Part shown: piece after piece, positions 24,155 through 33,828 of the stretch
Position numbering within the stretch: the stretch's first letter is position 1
How the letters are laid out: each line of letters begins with the position of its first letter
From: Puccinia triticina
Taxonomy: Eukaryota; Basidiomycota; Pucciniomycetes; Pucciniales; Pucciniaceae
Length of the DNA stretch: 64,000 bases
NCBI RefSeq assembly: GCF_026914185.1
Contig: NC_070570.1
Coordinates: 5,332,001-5,396,000, forward strand
Direction: 5' to 3'
Made by a program: the position numbers and the translations under genes
Notes under the pieces: generated by a model
What the model was told of the DNA's origin: nothing
Database searches by the model: none
The model's input: only the letters and a program-made list of their open reading frames with translations

Positions 24155-27100
24155 TCAACCTGGCCTCGCTGTACCTAGAGCAAGCCACAAGATAGTGATC
24201 AACTGTCTCGGGGACTCCGCAAAAACCATAAACTGCGCCTTCTTGCTGTCAAAGATAGCGCCATGAGTCCTACCCCATTGTAGGGACTCCTCGCCCAGTC
24301 GTGCCAACTGTGATCTGGCCTCACCGCAGGTCTTGCCTGCTGTGAGATGAACCACGTCGTCGATGAAGCCAAGAGAGACTTCGTCCCCATCAAAGTCAAA
24401 GGTTTTTATTAGCAGATCAGAATTATACAAGATATAGAGGATGACGGATAAGGGCGAGCCCTGTGGGAGTCCCTTATCCAGGTTAAACTCAGCTGATTCG
24501 TAGTCCGAGAGGCGAAGCTTGGTACGACGCTGTTCCAGAAACCGATCTATGATTTTCCACAGGTAAGTGGGGCACCCCTTCTGCCAAAGGGAATGAACCA
24601 GGCGATTGTCAGAATACAGCGCATGGCGCGCATAGTGCCAAACGGCATAAGGGAGAAACAGGATTCGATGCACCGCATTGTAAGCCTCCTGTTTCATCCC
24701 CCCAAACCAAGCCACGGCCACTGACCCACATGTTTCACATCCTTGTTACACAGGCGAAACAGGTAACCAGACTCCGAGGGCGCAAGCTCGAGACATGAGA
24801 CAAAACAAAGGCACAACATCCCCTAGCAACAACAGGACGCCCCACAAGCAGACATCGTGAGTACTTAAAGGGACTGCGAATGAGTCGAGAGATGATTCCC
24901 CAGACTAATCGTCAATCTCATCTCGTGTAGCTCGCTAGCCAACAGAATAACTCCCCGTCAGCCTACCTTAGCCACTCGTATCGACTCACCGAACGAGTAA
25001 GTAAACCTCACCTTGAGGCATTAGTAGGATTAGATGGCTAACATTGCATGTTGTCCCTCCAGTCCTAAAGCAACCTCCGCGCTCCGTAACTGAGAGACTT
25101 AACCGTCATAGCAAGCGTGCTCTTGTGCAGAGGTAAATACCTTCACCTGTCGTGACAGCGACTAGCAACAGAACTAACTCAAGAACAACGTTCTGTCAGA
25201 TCCCATTCTATCTCAAGCACATCGTGCCGATCCCCTTCTTCATTTCTTTCCTCCTCAGACCTCTTTCAACTTCCTCATCAGCTTGTAATCAGAAGCTACT
25301 AGCACGGCAATTCCACCTGCTCTTAGGTGAATTGAAGTTTCTTTTCTCTTTAGCAAAACTCAAGATTCACTTAGACTTGTACATAGTTCTTAGCAGCAGT
25401 TTCTAACATAAATATGAAATCTTAGTTGTCCAAATTCTTACAGCGATGGGGGTTGACTGAAGGGTACGCCGACTTCACGTCGAGGAACAGTCCCGTGACT
25501 GTCTTACCCTCCCTCCACTTCTGTTTAATCCACATGGTGAGCGCCATGAGTGCGTCCTTGCAGCCCTTTCCTCAACGGCCACCCGAGTGCCCGTCGGGGA
25601 TGATGTCGTTAGATTCTTCCCAAAAGGTGACGCGATCAGCAATGATGGACTCAAAGACTTTGCTAAGGGTGCTGAGAAGGGCTATGGGTCGGTACGCCCC
25701 TGGGTTAGTGTAGTCCGCCTTTCCAAATTTCTGTATGATCACAGTAGTCGCGGATCGCCATGCCGTGGGGAAGCAGTCTTCTCTAATGCATCTATTGAAT
25801 AACAAGGAAAAGGTGTCAGCCAATTCGTCTTTAATTGACGTGAGGATTTCATTAGGGATCCGGTCGGGGCCTGAAGCCTTTTTCTTAGCCAATCATCCAA
25901 AACTCCCAGTACCTCCTCCCGAGAGATGGAGGGATACACTACAAAGGTTGATGTTTCCCTCAGGGGAAAATCCGATAGATCACAGTAGCTGTTGACTACT
26001 GACGTCCCGGCAAAGAGCAACTTTGCCTGGTCCTCCCTGCTGGAGGTCACTTTGCCAGTAGGGGCTCGCAGTGGGAGTATGCCCCCGCCGCTTCTGGGTT
26101 TGGTGAACTGGAAGGCCTGGTAAACGGTAGTCGCATCAGAGGAAGCCAGGAAATTCCTCCAGTGTTCCTGCTTGAGAAAATTAACCTCCTCACGGAACTT
26201 GCCGTTCCAGTAATTGAAGCGGTCCGCGTTTTACTGTGTTGAGTCCATCAGCAGAAGCCGTCGACATTTATTCCGGGTTTTAACAAGGGGACTCAGCTTG
26301 TCCTTGTCCCACCACTTTTTCACTTTTCCATGGTCAATCCGGACCTTCTTTCCCTGGCTTTGCCAGGCGTCAAACAAGCAGGCCGTCAACTGCCTCTCAA
26401 AACTGTCAACGTCTAAAACGGGAGATGCGGTGCTTAGATGGCTCAGACTGGTCTTCACCCGTCTACGGAGCTCTACACAATCAAGGTCCGCCGGTCTGGG
26501 GGCTATCCAACGGTAGGATGGTCCGGGAGGCGCCTGTCTCAGCGTTGTGACAAGCTTCTGATGATCGGACCCGTGATTGTCCAAGGTGGTGCTAGCGCTG
26601 TGGATCAGGTGTGAGGCTCGGAAATTCGCCCAAGTGAGGTCGATGGTAGTCCTTGATCCCCGGCTGGACAAAAAGGTAGGAGCATCTTTTTCAGAAACAA
26701 GTCTGTATCCGTGTCTCCCGCACCAAGAAACGAGCAACTTAGCGTCTTTGTGCACATGGCGGTACCCCGGCGGGTTCCACAAGCAATGATGAAGGTTGGA
26801 GTCCATCCCGATTATCGTCGCAACCCGCCTATTGTTTGTGCCTTCCAGCCATCCTCAGAGCTGGTCAATACCTGCGGTTGTGCCTGGTGGATTATAAACA
26901 TTTAGGACCTGCAGTCGGGTCCCAGTTAGTAACATGATCTCCAAAGCAATAAAAAACTTACTGTTGCCGCCCAAAACTGTGACGTTCTGGGAGGCAATGG
27001 ATTTTCGGACATAGGACACAGCCCGGTGCTTGTCCCTGAGGTCCTTTGGCTGATGTTCCGGGCTGTAGAATTTCCACCACGCTTCGTGGTCAGGAGGCAA

Positions 27101-27400
27101 ACAAGTTAGTGGGTTGATCCAGGGTTCCTGTAAGATGAGAAAGATCACCAAGTCTGGCTTGGTGTTAAGAATACTATAGGTAGTCACTCGACTATTGTGG
27201 CAGTTCAACTGCACAATAATAGAGGGCACAAAGGTTTCATTGCTTGAAACAAGAGGAAAGGAGTCTACAACAGAGTTACTAGGACAAATATGTGTTAGTG
27301 TAGGGTTTATATTATTCATGTTGGAGATGATTTTTAGAAAGTAGCCATGCCCGTTTGACCTCACACGCCTTATCAAAAGGCGTGTGGGTTTCCCATGCAC
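24155..27400 (-). pseudogene. LINE ORF2: endonuclease and reverse transcriptase, broken
   Basis: Pieces in order on the minus strand are as follows. At 27400-26855 is an AP-type endonuclease start (VQLNCHNSR, ILQEPWINP, VLNVYNPPGT). At 26806-26231 is the endonuclease end (MDSNLHHCLW, TTIDLTWANF, NHGSDHQKL). At about 26200-25450 is the reverse transcriptase start (ASGPDRIPNEIL, GAYRPIALLSTLSKV, GLFLDVKSAYPSVNPHR). After the inserted LTR, 24600-24155 gives LPQGSPLSVILYILYNSDLL and FIDDVVHL, the active site with FIDD instead of the usual FADD. A TGA lies near 26860, a TAA near 26232 and a frameshift near 25880, so it cannot be translated in full. Confidence 0.88.
24607..25442 (+). mobile_element. 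Solo LTR (836 bp) inserted in the LINE reverse transcriptase
   Basis: Begins TGTCAGAAT and ends ATTCTTACA (TG...CA, with inverted ends), flanked by the perfect 5-base duplication GCGAT (24602-24606 and 25443-25447). Removing it and one GCGAT joins the reverse-transcriptase frame (SVNPHR to LVHSLWQKG), which confirms the insertion. No internal retrotransposon part remains, so the two LTRs of a former full element must have recombined. It is unrelated to the 838-bp LTRs at 52-60 kb. The strand is a guess from promoter-like sequence in the first part. Confidence 0.9.
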
Positions 27401-28667
27401 CCTTCCCCTTCCCTGCGTCTCTGCAGATCACGCAAATCTTCCCCGCCGGGATCGCAGCGTCCTGACAATCACGCGTCTCATGCTTTTCACCACACTTTCC
27501 GCATTTGGGGTCCGCCCGACACCACTTCCCAAAGTGGCCCATTTGCAAGCATTTGAAGCATTGCGGCAGGAGTTTCTTGAAACGCTCTACTCTATGGAAG
27601 CACCCATTCAAAAAGAGACCTCTCTGTTTTACCAGGAGATCAGCTACCAATGGTTCTGTAAGGGAGATAACGACTGTACCGGCTCGCCGAGGGTCCGCCG
27701 GGTCCCTGGACCCTCCTAACCACCTCATCCTGAAGATTTTGTCTACCAAGAATCCGTTATCCGACGCGATGGAGATCTTGACGGTTGACACGTCGACGTT
27801 GAGAGTGCGGGGAATGCCATGAGCGAGGATGGAATATGTACTCGGTGATGCCTTGAGGTTGGGGTGCACCTGCTTGCTCCATTCATGTTTGTTCTGATTG
27901 AGCCATTCTTTTTGTTTGCGATTCTTAGAGTAGAAAGAGACATCACCAGACAGGAGGAATCGGACCGCTTTTACCAAGATCTTTTCGCCCTGGACCGTTG
28001 CGTTCATCTTTTCAAGGACCTCATTGACTTTCCTGACCGTGATTTCCGCGCCTACTTCCTTCAGCAGGGCGGTTCCGGATCTTGCGTGGATGATAGTGAG
28101 GCCGGGGCGGGCCGCGACCATCTCGGCCTTGGTCGGAGGGGGAGGTGGGGCTTTCGGCTTGGCTGCAGTCGAAGCGTAGGACTTGACCGGTGCGGGCTGT
28201 TTGCGCGGCAGTTGTCCTGCCTCGATGGTTGTGACGCGTCCCGGAAGTTCGCGGAGGTCCGCCATTGCGCGCTTCATTTCCTGCATGGTCTGGCGCATTT
28301 CCTCCATCGTTCGTAGGATCATGCGTTTTTTCTCGGCTTCGCTGTCCAGGAGCTGCAGCAGCAGGGACATAAGCATTGTGTCCATGACAACTTTTCCGTC
28401 GTGGGTCTGGTTTTCTGGGCGGGCCAGGAGGGATCGGAGAAATGAGGCCGACGTCGGCTCTGTTGCTGGGGTCACAGGGGGCGCTGGCAGGCGAGCATCG
28501 AGGGGTCGGCGCGGTTCAGAGGCAGAGGTCATGACAATGTCGGGCGACGCGTCGTTGGCGGCATGCGCGTCCCGGAGGTTGTGGATCGAGTCCGAGAGAA
28601 CCTGACCTGATCCAGGGCGGATACCGGGAGGGGGGTCGAGGGGGGGGGGGGGGTCGCCAGTGGGCAT
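27312..28667 (-). CDS. LINE ORF1: nucleic-acid-binding gag-like protein
   Basis: An intact 451-codon ORF beginning MPTGDPPPP. The first third is disordered and proline-rich with a short helical stretch (MEEMRQTMQEMKRAM). The C-terminal third carries zinc knuckles: CFKCLQMGHFGKWC (CX2CX4HX4C), a second CGKCGEKHETRDC and a third, weaker CVIC motif. Such ORF1 proteins coat the LINE RNA and carry it to the target site. It lies upstream of ORF2 and overlaps it slightly. It is open although its partner is broken. Confidence 0.85.
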   Translation of the reverse strand: MPTGDPPPPLDPPPGIRPGSGQVLSDSIHNLRDAHAANDASPDIVMTSASEPRRPLDARLPAPPVTPATEPTSASFLRSLLARPENQTHDGKVVMDTMLMSLLLQLLDSEAEKKRMILRTMEEMRQTMQEMKRAMADLRELPGRVTTIEAGQLPRKQPAPVKSYASTAAKPKAPPPPPTKAEMVAARPGLTIIHARSGTALLKEVGAEITVRKVNEVLEKMNATVQGEKILVKAVRFLLSGDVSFYSKNRKQKEWLNQNKHEWSKQVHPNLKASPSTYSILAHGIPRTLNVDVSTVKISIASDNGFLVDKIFRMRWLGGSRDPADPRRAGTVVISLTEPLVADLLVKQRGLFLNGCFHRVERFKKLLPQCFKCLQMGHFGKWCRADPKCGKCGEKHETRDCQDAAIPAGKICVICRDAGKGKGAWETHTPFDKACEVKRAWLLSKNHLQHE

Positions 28668-28776
28668 AGGGAAAAAGAAGTTCTGTCAGGGGCGAGGGGT
28701 GTTTTTAGGATTTGGGGGTGTGGGGGGTAGATTTTAAAAAAATTCGACGTGGTTGCGGACAGAACTTCGAGCACTC

Positions 28777-29579
28777 AAACCAAAGGGAACTAGTGCTATG
28801 GATTAAAGTAACACCGTGAAGTCACAGCGGCAATCAATTGATTCCCTATCTCTAATTAGTGGAGTTTCGTCTTTTCATCTCGCCATGCAATTGATGGCAG
28901 CCCAATTGCGAATCAAAAAGTTGCAGGACACATCGCTGTCGGTGCACACTTCCAAAAGCCCAACCAGCATGCCCTTCCGAATGCATTGGTGCCCTCGATA
29001 AACATCTCCGGCTTCCTGATCATTTGCTTCGTTGTCACCTCGGGGACGCGAGGCAAGGTAAATTAAGCCAAACGTCATCAAGTGACAAATAGGCTTCTAC
29101 AATGGATTCCAGAAAATCGGTTCACTGCATGGCGCTGCATATCAAGAAATTGAATTCAACTTCGTCAGCTCGATCTCCCGTGAAGAGCTGGGATATCAGG
29201 AAATGGCGAGAATGAGATGAAAACTCCCCCAATGGGAAATGTATTTGATAGGCATCACTATTTATGGGCCAAAAATATGTACATGATTGGGTTGGTGAGA
29301 AACCAAACCCCATAAAAGTGTGTGAAATAAATGACACATGAAATCATGTGTCATAACATCCCGCGCCAGCAGTAACTGTCCATATTAAGCAGTTCAAAAA
29401 GGTCAAGCAGCTGTGTTCCTGCAAGATTTGCCACAATCTCATGAGCCTTCATGACCTCAAGCTCTTCATTCCGTTCAACATTTGAAGAATTCGAGCTGAC
29501 TCGAGTCCTCGACTTTCTGGTGTAGCAGCCTCCATCTCCTCTCTTGCTTCCGGCTTGATATATCGGTACAGATTTCAGA
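28777..29579. other. Intergenic, upstream of the RGS-LOV gene
   Basis: No coding sequence supported. Contains the promoter and 5' leader of the gene starting at 29580. A short inverted ATTTCATGTGTCATTTATTTCA-like motif lies near 29325-29350. Confidence 0.4.
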
Positions 29580-32500
29580 ATGTCTCGCCATCAGCCCCCC
29601 ATGGATAGGAGTAATACTCCCGGTCGTCAATTTACCACTGCGATTCCACCAGCTCAAGGCTTGACAAAGAGCCAATCAAATGTACGTCAACGCACGCAGT
29701 GTGTATCAGTATGCCACACAAGACTTTTGAAAATTGTTGTCGGGTTTCTCAATGCTCATCAAGTCGAGTTATCCTTCGTGGAATATGGCAACAACTTTCT
29801 TTTGCAGAAATCCAGTCATGGCGAGATTCCAACGCATCGAAAAGCTGAGTGTCAAGACCCACATATACGTACAGCCTCCACCTCATCAGAGGTTGCTTCG
29901 AGTCATTCGAGCATGTTACAAAAAACACTAAGAAGTGTGTTTAACGGTTAGAAGCTAACTGGTTTTTGTGATGAATGCTGATAATTCTCTGATATCTGTG
30001 CAGTCACGCGTGGCGATTATCCAACGGTCTGTTCTCTAGTGTCCTCATTAATATCAATCCCAGTCACCTCAAGTGATTTTGACACGGACAGTGATGATGG
30101 GTCCAGCATGGAGCAGTTCAGTGTTTCTAAAGTCTCTTTGTTGAAGCCAATCGTTAAATTTTCCATTAATTTGTCCACAGTGGCGTCCCGCACGTACCTC
30201 GTACACCATCAGAGCCGACCGGACGCGTTGAATTTCCTAATCAACCCTTGAGAATTTTCAATTCTTCAGATGATCGAATGGAGCGTAGTCTTACTGTGCT
30301 GCAAGCTATGAATCTGGGTAACAGTACTTCCACAGAGGTTATTGTCCCAGCTGATGCTCCGCTCGAAACAATGTATGGGAAAGAGTTGACTTCTTATCCC
30401 CACAAAACTGCCATTGAAGAAGAAATGAAAGCGAGTCTACTGTCTTTATTGAGTCTTGAATCTTTCACATACATGCTGTCAAAACCCGAGACTCGCAATG
30501 TTTTTCGAGAATGGTTGATCGTTCAAGGAGGCGAAGAAAAGCTAGATCGGTGGACTGAAGAGTCTCGGATCAATCAACTGCACATAGAGGCTCAACAAAG
30601 TGCCAAGCATCTACTGCGTAAGCAAAAATCTTTTTAATCACTGGACAAATCATTGTCTTGAGCAATTTTTTGCTGCAGATAATTATCACGAGTACGGTGG
30701 AAAAGATGGTACCAGAACCAATGGCATTGACATGCTCAACGGGAATGCCATCAGGGAAACCATCAACTTGGCGCATTCAACACAGGTTTTGGTTGCGAGT
30801 CGGCAACACTTACTGGAGTCTTTGTATAATGACACCTTCAAGGTTTGTGGACTACTAGATCTTGTTGAACCTCGTTCAAATCCAACTAACACAAACATTC
30901 CTAGCAATTCATAACTAGTAAGCTCCTTGAAATAACTAAAATGAAACTACGCAGCGGCGTAGATGAAAAAGCTTGTAAAGGTTTAGGTAATCAATAAATT
31001 ACACCTGCATGACGTTCCCGTGAAAAACATTGACTTATTTGCGATATTCCTTGAATATACTTCAGGCGATTCATTTGTTGTGAGCAACCCACGTCTTAGG
31101 TGAGCTCTGAAACGATTTTGGCACATTATCTCCCGCTTGAAAAAAGGGCATCAAAATAACATTTTTCCTCAGAGACAATCCAGTGGTCATGGTTTCACCC
31201 AGCTTTAGGTTAGTGTTACCACTCGGTTGTTTGATGTGCATTGATATTACTCAACAAGGGTTTTTTTTTCTGATTCCGTGTGACAGCGCAACTACAGGTA
31301 AGTTTTCTTCTTTAGGTTTTCAAATCAGACGATATGTTTGGTCGGAAATGCCATTTTGAAAATATCCCAACAGGCCACGAAAAAAATTCGATTATTGGCA
31401 TGAATTGTCGCTTCCTACAAGGTAAAGAATTCTATAAATGTATATATTTTTTCCACAGCAGCGTGAAATTAAACATGTCTCACATTTGTGCTCTCGCTCA
31501 CATTCTTCAGGACCTGGAACCAGTCCGCAATCAATCCAGCGTCTCCGACAAGCTTTAAAACAGGGACTCCCTTGCGTTGAGCTTCTTCTCAATTATAAAG
31601 CTGATGGGACACCCTTTTATTGCCTCCTGAGTATCATTCCGTTGTTTGATGACAGAGGCTATCTCAGTTGTAAGCAGAGCACTTCGTTTTCCCCTCTGCA
31701 TGGTTTCTTTGCTGATCTTAATTTCGGCCACTCCAGATTATATAGGAGGACAAATCGTACGCGACATTCTTTCTAATTCCCTGTTTGCGTCGCGTGTCTG
31801 AAATTATAACTTTGGGTTTATGTAGAACGTCACCGACGAGCTGCGCAACAATCAAATAATGGCTTTGATTTCACAAACCAACTCCGCTCCTAAAGAAATA
31901 ACATCGGCAGATTTTCAACTTCCAGCGCGTACACTAGCTCGCCAAGCCACATCTAAAAAAGTTGCAATTATCTATCCGAGACTTTTAAATAAACAAGACG
32001 GCAACATTGATTCTCGTGCCAGCAATGTTACCCTCAATGTGAAAACAAAACCCCCCAGAACTCTTTCATTCAACTGGCTTCGTTCCAAGATCAAACAAGA
32101 CAAAAATATTGAAGATGTTGAATTTACAAAGCCAGATGATAGATGCGAATTTAAGAGTTCTGACTTGCACGAGAGTCTTTCAGCTTTTCGATCCACATAT
32201 TCAAGGGTTGGTTGCATCAGTCGTTGCATTTTCTATTTAGTGAAACACTTAAAGCTGATGTAAGGTATTACCTGGAATTTTTGTTAAGCTCATATTATTT
32301 AACAAGATCACTCGCTCGATCGTTTACGTTACACCCGAGGCGTTGAAATTTTTAGGTTAGATTTTCATTTTAACATAAGTCCCCTTCAGGAAACGCTATG
32401 ATTAGCTGTGTAGAGCCGTTCAAATCATCATACCGCACCACTTTGATGCACTACGATCTAAAATACTCCTCTGAAACTCTATTGATTGCACCGCAATGCC

Positions 32501-32774
32501 AGGTTTCCCAACGGAGACGATCGAAGAAACTTACTCATCTGCACTCCTTCATCACGATTTCTTCGACTTGGTGGAAAACTGTAAGACTACTCGCAAAACC
32601 CCTACCTCCAAGAAGGTCTTGAAGAAGATAATTTCCAAGTCCGTTTTTCCAGTGTTACTTATGGTTTATCGCACGCATACCTTCCTAAAGTTGCATGTAA
32701 TTTCTCTCAGGGATGCTTCTGCATCATTCCAATGCGAGTTGTGTTGGTCTTATACGTTGGATGACCAACAGTAA
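29580..32774 (+). CDS. Probable RGS-LOV photoreceptor (RGS domain plus flavin-binding LOV domain)
   Basis: Exons: 29580-29681, 29808-29946, 30004-30115, 30181-30617, 30679-30842, 30905-30917, 31066-31099, 31173-31208, 31287-31297, 31374-31421, 31511-31669, 31737-31756 and 31826-about 32217. They stay in frame. The first part is disordered. The RGS-like domain runs from SLLSLESFTYMLSKPETRNV to LLESLYNDTFK (about residues 190-318). The LOV domain follows with FVVSNPRLRDNP, the flavin-cysteine motif GMNCRFLQG and YYIGGQINVT (about 320-428). In LOV domains blue light joins this Cys to flavin. RGS-LOV proteins of other fungi (for example Botrytis BcLOV4) bind membrane lipids in light. Two exons are only 13 and 11 bases. 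After about 32220 the coding-like segments (32393-32775) fall in three frames without clear introns, so the C-terminus is unresolved or damaged. Confidence 0.82.
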
Positions 32775-32775
32775 G

Positions 32776-33828
32776 CTTCTTTGTTCTTACGCATCATATC
32801 ACGAAGCCAGAAATACTTGAATTGACGTGTTTCATCTGCTGCAGCACGCGAATTATTTTAAAACAAAGGAAAAAGGTTGAAGTTAATGAAACGAGTGAGT
32901 TCGTTCGGGTTGTTACCCCATTTTCCCATACTAATTGCGGGATGTTTTTGTTTCCTTGTTTTAGGTGTAGTTCATGTGAGTGTTTAGATTCCTAATTGAT
33001 CACGTAGATAACTTCAGACTAATTCGCGTAATTACATCGGCCAATCGAGAGCTTAGTTGACCCCTTTGATAGTAAGTCAGCTCATGAAATAATTTCAATG
33101 GAGTAAGAATACTAAGTTGACCAATCATTCAGGACCAAACTGGCAATTGTGCCTCTTATGTTGCGATTCTAACCTAAGACCTTATAGTGTCAGTAATTCA
33201 CTATTCTGTCAATCAACTAGATTGATGAAGCACCCCTCGAAGGCAGATTCATGGGCACTGCTTTTGATTGATTGCATTCTACTCATCTATCCAATTGAAG
33301 AGCTCTTCAATCAAATGTGTATGCAGTTTTTTGTGAATTGTATGAATCAGATGCTTGTTTGTTTTAGTTTAGCTAGATTCAGATGTAAATATGTGGTTTG
33401 CGCTTTTGTTTAACTTCATTCAAAGGTTATTATAGTTGTGTCGACGAAAGCTTCAATTGATGTAATGCACATGATTTGCACCACCTTACGGAAGACCCAG
33501 TCCTTTGTGTTTACCTAGTACAAATTTAACCACTCACCCGGATGCTAGTTTTGTGCAATGGATAAATCAACTCTAGCGTTGAGATAGAATTACATACCCC
33601 AGCAGTGACACTTTCTCAGTTCCAACACTTACTAAATGTTGCTCACCTGATCATCAAAGAAGCTGTTGATCAGAACTGTTCCAAAGGATATGGGTATATT
33701 GCACAGATGGAATCCTGCAATGGGTTTTTCTTGGTGTTTTCCCAGTCGGCGGGAACTAAAGAAATACCAAGAGATTGGGGTGAAGATGTATGTGACAGGA
33801 AGGTTGATAACGAAAGTGAAAAGGATTA
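32776..33828. other. Convergent intergenic region, no gene seen
   Basis: Lies between the 3' ends of the RGS-LOV gene and the aminotransferase gene. AT-rich, short ORFs only; holds both 3' untranslated regions. Confidence 0.45.

Larger units (their letters stand above)
23725..28769 (-). mobile_element. Non-LTR retrotransposon (LINE, Tad1-like), broken, hosting a solo LTR
   Basis: Transcribed on the minus strand: ORF1 (zinc-knuckle protein), then endonuclease-reverse transcriptase, then a poly(A) tail seen as a T-run at about 23725-23752. A 7-base candidate target duplication AGCACTC lies at 23718-23724 and 28770-28776. Without the 836-base LTR insertion it is about 4.2 kb. The part after the reverse transcriptase is only about 400 bases and has no visible RNase H, so there may be an internal deletion. 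Stops and frameshifts show it is dead. The Tad1 clade is suggested by the two-ORF plan and LPQGSPLS followed by ILYNSDLL. Confidence 0.88.
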
